From NCBI RefSeq assembly GCF_021991835.1, contig NZ_JAHDAU010000002.1:186001-250000 (forward strand): 64,000 nt of DNA, read 5' to 3'. The notes beneath the pieces were generated by a model, which saw only the letters and a program-made list of their open reading frames with translations, searched no databases and was not told the DNA's origin. The position numbers and the translations under genes were made by a program. This stretch comes from Polaribacter sargassicola. Lineage in GTDB: Bacteria; Bacteroidota; Bacteroidia; Flavobacteriales; Flavobacteriaceae. Below are positions 1 through 9,125 of this stretch, piece after piece; the stretch's first letter is position 1; the number at the start of each line of letters is the position of its first letter.

Positions 1-1
1 A

Positions 2-853
2 AATATCGCCATTGCTATTATTATGTTTGGTGTTGCTTTGGCAATTACAGTAGATGATTTTAAACGACTTTTTAAAAATCCGAAAATAGTTTTTGTAGGT
101 GTTTTCTCTCAATTTATACTATTGCCTGCTCTAACTTTTATAGCAATATTAATTATAAAACCTCACTCTAGTTTTGCATTAGGAATGATGATGATTGCAG
201 CTTGTCCTGGTGGAAATGTTTCTAACTTTTTTAGTAAAATGGCAGGAGGTAACGCAGCTCTTTCTGTTAGTTTAACGGCTTTTGCAACTTTAATTTGTAT
301 TGTAATGACACCTTTTAACTTGCAATTTTGGGGTAGTTTATACGAACCTACTAATCAAATTTTAAAAACCGTTTCTTTAAATCCGTTTGATTTATTTAAA
401 CTGGTTTCTTTAATTTTAGGAATCCCTCTAATTGCCGGAATGCTAATAAATTATTACCATACAAAAATGGCTAGCAAAATTGAAAAAGTTTTAAAACCTT
501 TATCTATGTTGGTTTTTATTGCTTTAATTTTTATTGCTTTTTCTCAAAATTTAGATGTATTTGTAAACCACATTCATCATGTTTTATTTTTAGTAATTTT
601 TCATAATATTTTTGCTTACATCTTAGGATTTTTCACCGCTAAATCTTTTAAATTAGACAAAAAAGATTGCAAAACAATTGCCATAGAAACAGGTATACAA
701 AATGGTGGTTTAGGATTATTATTAATTTTTGGTTTTTTTGAAGGTTTAGGAGGAATGGCTTTACTTGCTGCCTTTTGGGGAATTTGGGATGTGTTTTCTG
801 GTATGATTTTAGCCACTTATTGGGGCAGAAATTCTCTTAAAGAAACTAAATAA
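2..853 (+). CDS. Bile acid:sodium symporter (BASS) family transporter, 5'-truncated by window edge
   Basis: Polytopic inner-membrane transporter of the BASS/SBF family, which couples Na+ entry to uptake of organic anions; the substrate cannot be read from the sequence. The frame is open from base 2 and reads NIAIAII directly before the ATG at 23, so the true start lies outside the window and that Met is probably internal. Seen: seven to eight hydrophobic segments, the small-residue pocket ACPGGNVSNFF and the late motif IETGIQNGGLGLL, both typical of the family's crossover helices. The acyltransferase gene follows 11 bp later on the same strand, so the two are probably cotranscribed. A second, more distant BASS-like gene lies at 27585. 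Confidence 0.85.
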   Translation, partial: NIAIAIIMFGVALAITVDDFKRLFKNPKIVFVGVFSQFILLPALTFIAILIIKPHSSFALGMMMIAACPGGNVSNFFSKMAGGNAALSVSLTAFATLICIVMTPFNLQFWGSLYEPTNQILKTVSLNPFDLFKLVSLILGIPLIAGMLINYYHTKMASKIEKVLKPLSMLVFIALIFIAFSQNLDVFVNHIHHVLFLVIFHNIFAYILGFFTAKSFKLDKKDCKTIAIETGIQNGGLGLLLIFGFFEGLGGMALLAAFWGIWDVFSGMILATYWGRNSLKETK

Positions 854-864
854 TCTCTTTAATT

Positions 865-1923
865 ATGATAAAAAAAATATGGTACTTTTCTGTAAAGCTT
901 TTTGTAAAAATAAGCTTGTTTTTTTATTGTAAAAAGATAAAAGTTACTGGTAAAAATAACATTCCTAAAAAAGGAGCTGTTCTTTTTGCCATCAACCATC
1001 CTAATGCATTGCTAGATCCTTTACTTGTTACCTCTAATAATCCTAGAGAAAATCATTTTTTGGTAAGAGCAGATGTTTTTAAAAAACCTTTGGTTAAAAA
1101 AACATTAGCAAGTTTAAACTTAATGCCAATTTACCGAATTAGAGATGGTAGAAGTCAGCTTTCTAACAACGAAGAGGTTTTTGAAAAGTGTTTTAATATT
1201 TTAAAAAAGAAACAAACTTTATTTATTTTTCCGCAAGGCGGACATTCTAGAGACAGAAATATAAAACCCTTAAGTAAAGGTTTTACTAGAATTGTTTTTG
1301 GTGCTTTAGAAAAATTTCCAGATTTAAATGTTACTGTAATTCCGGTGGGTATTACTTATCAAAACTCCTCTACTTTTCCTTGTAAAGTTGCCATTAATTA
1401 CGGAACACAAATTGATGCAAAAACTATTTTAGAATCACACCCAAAAGCCAAAGCTATTAATATTTTAAAAACAGATGTTAGCAACCAATTAAAAGAATTA
1501 ACAGTACATATACCAGATGATAAAAATTATGAAACTGTTTTAAAAAAATTAAATGATGCTAATGTAGATTTTACAAATGTTTCTTTAGTAAACAGAATGA
1601 TTAAAGAAAATAATATACCTAAAGCTGTAAAAAAACCGATTAACTTTTTAAAACCTCTATTTTATTTGATTGTTATTAATAGTTTTATTCCTTATTTATT
1701 CTGGAAAAAGCAACACAAATCAATTGATGAAATTGAGTTTACAGATACTTTTAGGTATGGTTTAAATGTAATTACTTTTCCACTTTTTTATGCTTTACAA
1801 AGTTGGATAATCAGTTTCTTTTTTGATAAAAAAATCGCTTTTATTTACTTTTTTGCAGCTATTTTTTCTGTAATTATTTATGCTAAGTTTTCTGTAAAAA
1901 ATGCAGAAAATAACGAATCATAA
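865..1923 (+). CDS. PlsC/GPAT-like glycerolipid acyltransferase with C-terminal membrane segments
   Basis: Probable membrane-bound acyltransferase of phospholipid synthesis (acyl transfer to glycerol-3-phosphate or its 1-acyl form). The catalytic block is NHPNALLD near residue 44, with five residues between His and Asp instead of the usual four, and the later block is FPQGGHSRD instead of FPEG. Both variants recall the GPAT-type subfamily (compare the yeast Gat proteins) more than classical PlsC. Residues 8-22 are hydrophobic. Residues 255-345 hold about three membrane helices that ordinary 240-residue PlsC proteins lack. It follows the BASS transporter gene by 11 bp. The acyltransferase call is firm; which glycerolipid step it performs is inference. 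Confidence 0.8.
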   Translation: MIKKIWYFSVKLFVKISLFFYCKKIKVTGKNNIPKKGAVLFAINHPNALLDPLLVTSNNPRENHFLVRADVFKKPLVKKTLASLNLMPIYRIRDGRSQLSNNEEVFEKCFNILKKKQTLFIFPQGGHSRDRNIKPLSKGFTRIVFGALEKFPDLNVTVIPVGITYQNSSTFPCKVAINYGTQIDAKTILESHPKAKAINILKTDVSNQLKELTVHIPDDKNYETVLKKLNDANVDFTNVSLVNRMIKENNIPKAVKKPINFLKPLFYLIVINSFIPYLFWKKQHKSIDEIEFTDTFRYGLNVITFPLFYALQSWIISFFFDKKIAFIYFFAAIFSVIIYAKFSVKNAENNES

Positions 1924-1940
1924 AAAAAACCAACAAACAA

Positions 1941-2070
1941 GTTTAGCCCTGATTGAACGACTTGTTTGAGCTCTTTTTTGAAATTAGGTTTCATAAAAAA
2001 GATATTTTTTATGAAACCTAATTAGCGAAGCGAAAAAAAAGCGAGTAGTGAAAGCAGGAAATAGCTTCTA
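1941..2070 (+). repeat. Modular intergenic element E1 (CCTG/CAGG arms, GAGCTC core)
   Basis: One of six related elements in the window. In + orientation it reads CCCTGATTGAA, GTTTGAGCTCTTTTTT, a hairpin, AAAAAAGCGAGTAG, then GAAAGCAGGAAATAGCTTC. Its hairpin is a perfect 19-bp stem (1982-2000 with 2005-2023, loop GATA). It fills the gap between the convergent acyltransferase and GH3 genes, and its right end supplies the TAG stop of the GH3 gene. A bidirectional terminator role is plausible but inferred. Confidence 0.75.
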
Positions 2071-4986
2071 ATCTAAAATTGCATCTTGTATAACTTGCTG
2101 TATTTCTGTACGCATGTTACTTCTTATTAATCCTTTATTTTCGGCTGTTGGATAAACTCTATTTGATAAAAAGACGTATACAATTCCGCTTTCTGGATCT
2201 GCCCAAGTGTAAGTACCTGTAAAACCAGAATGGCCAAAACTTTCATCTGAAACGCAACCACAAGTAGATTTTACTCTTGGGTTTAATTGAGGTTTATCAA
2301 AACCTAAACCTCTACGTACTTTTTTATCAGAAAAATAACGATGGTTAAATTTATCTACCGTTTCTGGTTTTAAGTAACGTTTACCACCATAATAACCTTT
2401 CTGCAAATACATTTGCATAATTTTTGCAACATCATTTGCATTGGCAAATAAACCTGCATGACCTCCTACTCCGCCTAACATTGCTGCTCCCATATCATGC
2501 ACATAACCTTGCACTAATTGGTTACGGTAGTAGGTATCTTTTTCTGTAGGAATTATCTCATTAGCATCAAATTTTTCTAAAGGCAAATAACTAGTTCTGT
2601 TAGCACCTAAAGATTGATAAAACTCTGTATCTACCAAAGTATTTAAAGGTTTATGATACGTTGTTTCTAAAGCTTCTTTAAAAATATAATATCCTAAATC
2701 GCTGTATTTATAACCCTCTTTTTCTCTTTGGTCTGCGTCTCTAATATATTTATAAATACTATCTTTATAACTTTTATTTAAATACAAATCGTTGGCAACT
2801 TTTATATTAAAATCTGTAGATTCTTTGCTACTATAAAATGTTGCTAAATTTTTATGTGTTACACTATCTTGTGTTGCTACATAAAAAGGAATCCATGCTT
2901 TTAACCTACCGTAATGAGACAAGATTTCTGCAACCGAAACACTTGCTTTATTAGAACCTTTAAAATCTGGTAAAAGATCTTGTAGCTTTTCGTTTAAAGA
3001 AAGCTTTTTTTCTTCTTCCGCTTTCATTATCAAAGGCAAAGAAGCCAATATTTTAGTAAGTGAAGCTAAATCATAAACATCAGAATTTTTAACTTTTTCG
3101 CTATTGATATCTGTATGATGACCGTAACTTTTATTAACAACAACTTTACCATTTCTTGCTACTAAAACCTGAAAACCAGGAGCCATTTTTTTCTTTAAAA
3201 TAATTTTAGCTAAAGAATCTATTTCTGCTAATTTTTTTGATGATAATTTTGCTGCTTCTGGTATCGTATACTCAAATCTATCTAAATTATCACTTACTAA
3301 ACCTGTACCTTCTAAAAAGTCCTTTTTTATAGAAACTGGTAATTTTCCGTTAGCACCAAAAGCACCAAATAAAAGTTGTGCAGATAATTCTTGTGCTAAT
3401 TTGCTATTTTGATAAGAAACTACAATACTTTCTATATTTGTAAATGTTTTTACTTTTAACAGACTATACGGACTTGCAAAAACATCTAAAATAACATTGT
3501 TTTCTCTAGATATCTCTTGTAACCAAACTAAATCTTTTTCAGAAAACTTATAACTTTTCCAAGGATTAGCATTAGATTTATGAAAACCTACAATTACTAA
3601 ATTATATGGTTTTAGTTTTTTAATAACCTCATCTAGATTTTTACCATTTACCTCATCTACTTTTGTATAATTTTGTAACATATTTATAAAATTATAACCA
3701 GAACCATCACCTAGTTTTACATAAGCTATTTTTTTAGTTTCTAAGTTTTTAATGGGTACATTTTCTGCTTTGTTTTTTATAATTGTTAAAGATTTTTTAA
3801 CCAATTCTCTATGTAACAAATCATCTTCTATAAAATTTAAATCTTCTTTAAGATGTTCTAATTTTACAGGTTTATAATTGTGCAAACCTGCCCAATATTT
3901 TGCTCTTATTATTTTTCTAACAGAAGCTTCTAACTTTTCTTCAGAAAGTGTATTTAATTCAATTGCCTTTTTAATTAAATTAACAGTTGCCGGTATATTT
4001 TGTGGTATTAATAACATATCGTTACCAGCTTGCAATGCTGCTAAATTAATTTCTGCAGATGTTGCATAATTTGCAGCACCTTTCATATTTAAACCATCGG
4101 TAATTACCAAACCTAAAAAGCCTAATTGTTGCTGTAATAAATCTGTTACTACGTTTTTAGATAAAGATGTTGGTAATCTGTTGTTAGGCTCTAAACTTGG
4201 TATGCTTAAATGTGCGGTCATAACACTTGCAATACCAGCATCAAAAACTTTTTTGTACGGATATAACTCTATAGAATCTAAACGATTTTTGTCAAAATTT
4301 AAAACAGGTAATGTATGATGAGAGTCTGTTGCAGTATCTCCATGACCAGGAAAATGTTTTCCGTTAGCCAAAACACCCATACTTTGCATACCTTGTGTAA
4401 AAGCAATTGCTTTTTCGGTTACATTTTCTTTACTTTCCCCAAAAGAACGATTACCTATAATTGGATTATCTGGGTTTGTATTAATATCTACAACCGGCGC
4501 AAAATTTATATGAATCCCTAAACGTTTGCAGTGTTCTCCTAAACGTTTTCCGAACTCTTTTATTAAAGAATCATTTTTAATTGCACCCAAAGTCATGTTC
4601 CAAGGAAAACGATAGGTATCTTTTAAACGCATATCTAAACCCCACTCACCATCAAAACCAATCATTAAAGGTACTTTTGCAGAACTTTGATATTTATTAG
4701 TTAATTCTGCTTGTTTTTCTGGTGTCCCTTGCATAAAAATTAAATTACCAACATGATATTTTGTAATCATTTCTGTAATAAAATCTTCGTGCTTTTTATC
4801 TTTATTAGAGTAAGCTTGAATCATAAATAACTGACCAATTTTTTCATCTAAAGTCATATTATTTATAATACTATCTACCCAAATTTCTTGAAACTCGGCA
4901 TCTTTAGTTCTTAACGGATCTACACTTTGTGTAGACAAATTAAAAACAAAACCAACTAAAAGTAAAATTAACAACTCTTTCTTCAT
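2068..4986 (-). CDS. Exported GH3 beta-N-acetylhexosaminidase fused to a serine beta-lactamase-like domain
   Basis: Two-domain exported enzyme of 972 residues, probably acting on peptidoglycan fragments. Residues 1-20 look like a signal peptide. Residues 35-380 are a NagZ-type GH3 domain, with KHFPGHGDTATDSHH (210-224, the Asp/His acid-base loop) and the nucleophile Asp297 in VITDGLNMKG. A GH3 C-terminal domain follows. From about residue 590 there is a class-C beta-lactamase/CubicO-like domain with SLTK (SxxK), YSD and HSG motifs. This GH3-to-beta-lactamase fusion is known in Bacteroidota. The pairing suggests that one chain removes GlcNAc and a stem peptide or D-amino acid, which is inference. 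The gene is flanked by elements E1 and E2. Confidence 0.88.
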   Translation of the reverse strand: MKKELLILLLVGFVFNLSTQSVDPLRTKDAEFQEIWVDSIINNMTLDEKIGQLFMIQAYSNKDKKHEDFITEMITKYHVGNLIFMQGTPEKQAELTNKYQSSAKVPLMIGFDGEWGLDMRLKDTYRFPWNMTLGAIKNDSLIKEFGKRLGEHCKRLGIHINFAPVVDINTNPDNPIIGNRSFGESKENVTEKAIAFTQGMQSMGVLANGKHFPGHGDTATDSHHTLPVLNFDKNRLDSIELYPYKKVFDAGIASVMTAHLSIPSLEPNNRLPTSLSKNVVTDLLQQQLGFLGLVITDGLNMKGAANYATSAEINLAALQAGNDMLLIPQNIPATVNLIKKAIELNTLSEEKLEASVRKIIRAKYWAGLHNYKPVKLEHLKEDLNFIEDDLLHRELVKKSLTIIKNKAENVPIKNLETKKIAYVKLGDGSGYNFINMLQNYTKVDEVNGKNLDEVIKKLKPYNLVIVGFHKSNANPWKSYKFSEKDLVWLQEISRENNVILDVFASPYSLLKVKTFTNIESIVVSYQNSKLAQELSAQLLFGAFGANGKLPVSIKKDFLEGTGLVSDNLDRFEYTIPEAAKLSSKKLAEIDSLAKIILKKKMAPGFQVLVARNGKVVVNKSYGHHTDINSEKVKNSDVYDLASLTKILASLPLIMKAEEEKKLSLNEKLQDLLPDFKGSNKASVSVAEILSHYGRLKAWIPFYVATQDSVTHKNLATFYSSKESTDFNIKVANDLYLNKSYKDSIYKYIRDADQREKEGYKYSDLGYYIFKEALETTYHKPLNTLVDTEFYQSLGANRTSYLPLEKFDANEIIPTEKDTYYRNQLVQGYVHDMGAAMLGGVGGHAGLFANANDVAKIMQMYLQKGYYGGKRYLKPETVDKFNHRYFSDKKVRRGLGFDKPQLNPRVKSTCGCVSDESFGHSGFTGTYTWADPESGIVYVFLSNRVYPTAENKGLIRSNMRTEIQQVIQDAILD

Positions 4987-5008
4987 ACTATTCTACAACA
5001 TATTTTTA

Positions 5009-5103
5009 GGGCGTTTTAACAGGCTTTCGCTACTCGCTTTTTTTAGTTTTATTTTAAAAAAACTAAAAAAGAGCTCAAACAAATAGCTCTATCCTTAACG
5101 CAA
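5009..5103 (-). repeat. Modular intergenic element E2 (AGG/CCT arms, GAGCTC core)
   Basis: Second copy of the family, read on the minus strand: GCGTTAAGGATAGAGC, TTTGTTTGAGCTC, a T6/A6 hairpin, GCGAGTAGCGAAAGCCTG, then AAAACGCCC. The hairpin is a perfect 12-bp stem (5039-5050 with 5059-5070). The outermost GCGTT and AACGC can pair. It lies between the stop of the gene at 5141 and the start of the GH3 gene. Confidence 0.7.
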
Positions 5104-5140
5104 CTTTTTTGCAAACTAAATTATTAAACCAAAAGTATTC

Positions 5141-5626
5141 TTATATAAAAAAACGTTTATGCCAACTATCTTTTGCAGGCACTTCCCATTTAGTTTCAAA
5201 ATCAGATTTTGTATTTACCATATTATTAAACACAATAGTTTCTGAAGTAATTTTTTCGGCTTTGGCATATTTTTGAAAATCGGCCAATTTTACCAAATTA
5301 ATATTATCATTATCTTTAAAAGTAACGTTCATTTTATCCATTAAGTCTAATTTTAATTCGTTTTCTAAAGCCTTTATAAAACGAACCGAACTATCTATAG
5401 AACAACCAGAAACATTATTAAAGCTTTCATCTACTGCTAAAATTAAAAACTGATTGTATTTTATAGTAAACGATCCTTTTAAATCATCTCCATGGCGTGT
5501 CCATTGATTGATAAATTCTACAGATTTTTCTGTAATAAATTCAACTTCTTTTTCTGTAAACTCTCTATCTGATTGATAAATCCAAACACGAGAATTATTT
5601 GGTAAATTTTTATATTCTGTAAACAT
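5141..5626 (-). CDS. Conserved Bacteroidota protein of unknown function (161 aa)
   Basis: Soluble protein without a signal peptide or membrane helix. I recognise it as a family widespread in Flavobacteriia, and some entries are labelled 'ABC transporter ATPase'. That label is not supported here because there is no Walker A or B motif. Visible features are an N-terminal segment NSRVWIYQSDREF and a patch HGDDLKGSFTIKYNQFLILAVDE. It lies 48 bp downstream of the exonuclease gene on the same strand, so it may be the last gene of that unit. No function is proposed. Confidence 0.7.
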   Translation of the reverse strand: MFTEYKNLPNNSRVWIYQSDREFTEKEVEFITEKSVEFINQWTRHGDDLKGSFTIKYNQFLILAVDESFNNVSGCSIDSSVRFIKALENELKLDLMDKMNVTFKDNDNINLVKLADFQKYAKAEKITSETIVFNNMVNTKSDFETKWEVPAKDSWHKRFFI

Positions 5627-5674
5627 ATTTTTTCTAAATTACTTGTGTTAAAACAATTAGATTTCTCTAAAATT

Positions 5675-6502
5675 TTATCTTAAGTTAAACTTTTGCTGTA
5701 AAGCTTGTAGCTTTTCGGCATCCGTCATTTTCTTTTTTTGCGGTTTCATTCTTTCTTTAATTTCCCTTAAAACCTTTTTTGTATAAAGAGGAAAATCTGC
5801 ATTTTGCATCCAATTATTATAACCCGGATTTTCTTTAAAAACTTCTTCTACTGTTCTACCTTTATATTTACCAAAAGAAAAAATCTCTTGTTTTTTATCA
5901 TTCATCAAAATAAAACCAGCAAAATCTGCTCTTTCTCCATGAGTAGAATATTCACTTAAAGCATCTACAGTATTTTCTATATCATCATATTTATCTAATT
6001 GTGCTAACAAAATTTCGTAAGTAGCATTTGTGTCTGCTTCTGCACCGTGTGCTCCTTCTAATTCTTTACCACAATAAAACTGATAACCTGCACTTAATGT
6101 TCTTTGTTCTTTTTTATGAAAAATTACTTGCACATCTATTGCTTTTCTATTTTTCATATCAAAATCAATTCCTGCTCTCATAAGTTCTTCTGCTAAAAGC
6201 GGAATATCAAAACGATTAGAATTAAAACCTGCCAAATCAGAATCTGCAATCATTTCATTTACTTTGGGTGCTAATTCTTTAAAAGTTGGCTCTGCAGCTA
6301 CTTTTTCATTTGTAATACCATGTACATCTATAGAAGCCTGAGGTATTTTCATTTCTGGGTTTACCAACCAAGTTTTACTTTCTTTATTACCATTAGGAAA
6401 CACTTTTAAGATAGAAATTTCTACAATTTTATCTGTTGCAATATTTGTGCCTGTTGTTTCTAAATCGAAAAATATAATTGGCTTTCTTAAGTTTAAATTC
6501 AT
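5675..6502 (-). CDS. DEDDh 3'-5' exonuclease (DnaQ/ExoX-like)
   Basis: DnaQ-family exonuclease that hydrolyses single-stranded 3' ends using two metal ions. All DEDDh residues are visible: Asp13 and Glu15 in FFDLETTG, the FNSNRFDIPLL block with its Asp, and HGAEADTNATYE with the general-base His and last Asp. The C-terminal 80 residues (FGKYKGRTVEEVF onward) match the small domain that follows the nuclease in ExoX-like proteins. It could be annotated as Pol III epsilon, but the accessory domain argues for a separate repair nuclease. The PPK2 gene lies 62 bp upstream on the same strand. Confidence 0.88.
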   Translation of the reverse strand: MNLNLRKPIIFFDLETTGTNIATDKIVEISILKVFPNGNKESKTWLVNPEMKIPQASIDVHGITNEKVAAEPTFKELAPKVNEMIADSDLAGFNSNRFDIPLLAEELMRAGIDFDMKNRKAIDVQVIFHKKEQRTLSAGYQFYCGKELEGAHGAEADTNATYEILLAQLDKYDDIENTVDALSEYSTHGERADFAGFILMNDKKQEIFSFGKYKGRTVEEVFKENPGYNNWMQNADFPLYTKKVLREIKERMKPQKKKMTDAEKLQALQQKFNLR

Positions 6503-6564
6503 TTATAATAGTTCTTAAAGTTTATAAAGTTAAAACATCTTAATTATAACTTTACAACTAACAT

Positions 6565-7419
6565 TTATTCGTTATTTAATTGTTGTTTAAATTCTTCTAC
6601 TTGCGCTTGTATTTTTGTTGGTAGCACAGGTTCTTTAAAATTGTATTTTTCTAACTCTTCTAAAACAATATCTGCTAATAATAACCTTGCTGTTGGTTTA
6701 TCATCTGCAGGAATTACAAACCAAGGTGCATATTCTTTTGAAGTTCTGTTTAATAAATCTTGATAACAAAACTGATATTTATCCCAAAGTTTGCGTTCTT
6801 TTAAATCTCCGGCAGAAAATTTCCAGTTTTTTTCTGGTAAATTTAATCTACGTAATAATCTATTTTTTTGTTCTTCTTTAGATAAGTTTAAAAAGAATTT
6901 TAAAACAATAGTTCCACTTTCTACTAAGTGTTTTTCAAAATTATTAATTCTTTCCATTCTATCATGAAAAAAATCATCATTTATATCTTCTAAAGTATTA
7001 ATTGTTGGCAAATTTTCACCAAAAACATACTCCGGATGCACTCTTGTTACCAATACGTTCTCATAATGTGTTCTATTAAAAACACCAATTTTACCTTTTG
7101 CAGGTAAAGCTATATAATGACGCCATAAAAAATCGTGTTTTAATTCTAACTCTGTTGGCACTTTAAAACTGTGTACCTCTACACCACGAGCATTTACATC
7201 TTTAAAAACCTCTCTTATTAAACTATCTTTACCAGAAGTATCCATTCCTTGCAAACAGATTAACATACTATATTTGCCTTCTGCATACATAGTATCTTGA
7301 ATATCACTTAGCTTTTTTCGAATCTTTTTAAGCTTCTTTTTAGCTTCATCTATTACTTCTTTTGTATCAAAATCTGCTAATTTAATATTGTTTTTAACCT
7401 TGTAGTTTTCTTTATCCAT
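6565..7419 (-). CDS. Polyphosphate kinase 2 family (nucleotide phosphotransferase)
   Basis: PPK2-family enzyme that moves phosphate between polyphosphate and nucleotides. Seen: Walker A GMDTSGKD (about residues 59-66), the block ELKHDFLWRHY, NRTHYENVLV and a lid region rich in Arg. Length (284 aa) fits a one-domain PPK2. The sequence resembles the class that regenerates ADP/ATP from AMP/ADP (class III-like), but class assignment from motifs alone is tentative. No signal peptide; cytosolic. It heads a minus-strand run with the exonuclease gene. The 210 bp upstream to the M28 peptidase gene are AT-rich, and I see no structured element in them. Confidence 0.87.
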   Translation of the reverse strand: MDKENYKVKNNIKLADFDTKEVIDEAKKKLKKIRKKLSDIQDTMYAEGKYSMLICLQGMDTSGKDSLIREVFKDVNARGVEVHSFKVPTELELKHDFLWRHYIALPAKGKIGVFNRTHYENVLVTRVHPEYVFGENLPTINTLEDINDDFFHDRMERINNFEKHLVESGTIVLKFFLNLSKEEQKNRLLRRLNLPEKNWKFSAGDLKERKLWDKYQFCYQDLLNRTSKEYAPWFVIPADDKPTARLLLADIVLEELEKYNFKEPVLPTKIQAQVEEFKQQLNNE

Positions 7420-7629
7420 CTTACTCTAAATATTCTCTAAAGGTAAAAAAAATAGTGCTTTTACTATTAGTTTAATCTCCTTTTATTAAAATTGATTTGG
7501 TAAAATTTACACAAATATCTATGAATAACTAAAAAATCAATTCTTAAATTAAACCTAAAGTTTTCCCATTTTTTAAAACTAATTTCCTGAATATAAAAAA
7601 GTGAATTATATTTAAAAAAATATTTTAAA

Positions 7630-8958
7630 ATGCATAAAATTACTTTCTTTTTTTTATTTATAACAGTTTCCTTTACTGCACAAACTAATCCTAAAATATA
7701 CGATATTATTGATGCTATTTCTGCTGATAGAATTAAAGCTGATGTAAAAACATTAACCGAATTTGGTACAAGAAATACTTTTTCTGATACCATTTCTAAT
7801 ACACGTGGTATTGGTGCTGCTAGACGTTGGATTAAATCTGAATTTGATAATATTTCTAAAGAATGTAACAATTGTATTAATGTATTTTATCAAAAAGATT
7901 TAGTTACTAAAAAAGGAAACAGAAGAGTACCGCATGACGCTTATGTGGTTAATGTTGTTGCTGTGCAAAAAGGAACAAAATATCCTAACAAATATATTAT
8001 TATGAGTGGTGATATAGATTCTAGAGCAAGCGACACGATGGATTTTACTACAGATGCTCCTGGAGCAAATGACAATGCTTCTGGAATGGCAGGAACCATA
8101 GAAGCGGCAAGAGTTTTAAGTAAGTATCAATTTGAAAGTAGCATTATTTATGTTGGTCTTTCTGGCGAAGAACAAGGTCTTTTTGGTGGTGCTGGTTTAG
8201 CTAAATATGCAAAAGAAAAAGGTTGGGATATTATTGGTATTTTAAATAATGATATGATTGGTAATATTAAAGGTGTAGATGGTGTAATTGATAACAGAAG
8301 TTTAAGAATCTTTTCTGAACCAGTGCCTGCAAACGAAACAGAAAGACAACGTAATGCTAGACGTTTTTATGGAGGAGAAGTTGATGGAATCTCTCGTCAA
8401 TTAGCAAGATACATTCATAAAACTACTAAAACCTACATGCCAGAAATGAACCCAATGATGATTTATAGATTAGATCGTTTTGGTCGTGGCGGACATCACA
8501 GACCTTTTAACGACTTGGGTTTTGCAGGAATTAGAATTATGGAAGCTCATGAAAATTACACACAGCAACATCAAGACATTAGAACCGAAAACGGTATTAA
8601 TTATGGTGATGTTTTTGAACATGTAAACTTTGATTATGCAAAAAAATTAACAGCTGTTAATGCTATTAATTTAGCTAGTTTAGCTTGGGCTCCAGAAGCG
8701 CCTAAAGAAGTTGCAATTGGTGGTATTGTAGAAGCTTCTGCCAAGTTAAAATGGAACAATGTTGATGGTGCTAAAGGTTATAAAATTTACTGGAGAGATA
8801 CAACTTCACCTACTTGGGATAATTTTAGATATGTAGAAACTACTGAATTTACTTTAGACGGAATAGTCATTGATAATTTCTTTTTTGGAGTTGCTGCTGT
8901 TGGTGAAAATGGAGAAGAAAGTGTAGTTGTTTTCCCTAATAAAATTTTAAGAAAATAA
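7630..8958 (+). CDS. Exported M28 family zinc peptidase with C-terminal fibronectin type III domain
   Basis: Secreted aminopeptidase-like protein, signal peptide about residues 1-17. The M28 core carries APGANDNASG (bridging Asp148), SGEEQG (Glu180/181) and NNDMIGN (Asp208), with a late His in GGHHRPFND or MEAHENY. The first zinc-ligand position, normally His of an HxDS motif, reads GDIDS, so residue 128 is Asp. This could alter metal use. Residues about 355-440 form an Fn3-like domain (AKLKWNNVDGAKGYKIYWRD). It is a single gene, convergent with the PfkB gene. Confidence 0.85.
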   Translation: MHKITFFFLFITVSFTAQTNPKIYDIIDAISADRIKADVKTLTEFGTRNTFSDTISNTRGIGAARRWIKSEFDNISKECNNCINVFYQKDLVTKKGNRRVPHDAYVVNVVAVQKGTKYPNKYIIMSGDIDSRASDTMDFTTDAPGANDNASGMAGTIEAARVLSKYQFESSIIYVGLSGEEQGLFGGAGLAKYAKEKGWDIIGILNNDMIGNIKGVDGVIDNRSLRIFSEPVPANETERQRNARRFYGGEVDGISRQLARYIHKTTKTYMPEMNPMMIYRLDRFGRGGHHRPFNDLGFAGIRIMEAHENYTQQHQDIRTENGINYGDVFEHVNFDYAKKLTAVNAINLASLAWAPEAPKEVAIGGIVEASAKLKWNNVDGAKGYKIYWRDTTSPTWDNFRYVETTEFTLDGIVIDNFFFGVAAVGENGEESVVVFPNKILRK

Positions 8959-9010
8959 TATTTAAAATTCTTTTTACTCTTAATTCTATTTTTTTTAATT
9001 TATCATAAAG

Positions 9011-9060
9011 AAAAAAACTCTTATTTACCAGGCATACAACTTGGTTTTTAAGAGAGTTTT
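9011..9060 (-). terminator. Intrinsic terminator at end of the sugar operon
   Basis: AAAACTCTT at 9014-9022 pairs with AAGAGAGTTTT at 9050-9060 (2-nt bulge). Read on the minus strand, the stem is followed by seven T, so it should end transcription of the PfkB gene, whose stop is at 9126. Confidence 0.6.
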
Positions 9061-9125
9061 AAAAAATATGATGATAAAGATTATTAGAGTTTTAAGCTTT
9101 TACGTTTATTAAAATAACAGATAAA

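Noticed and set aside
7467..7871. Minus-strand open frame of 134 codons overlapping the start of the M28 peptidase gene
   Set aside because: It runs antisense through the signal peptide and core of a well-recognised peptidase, its protein matches no family I know, and A/T-rich sequence makes such frames common.
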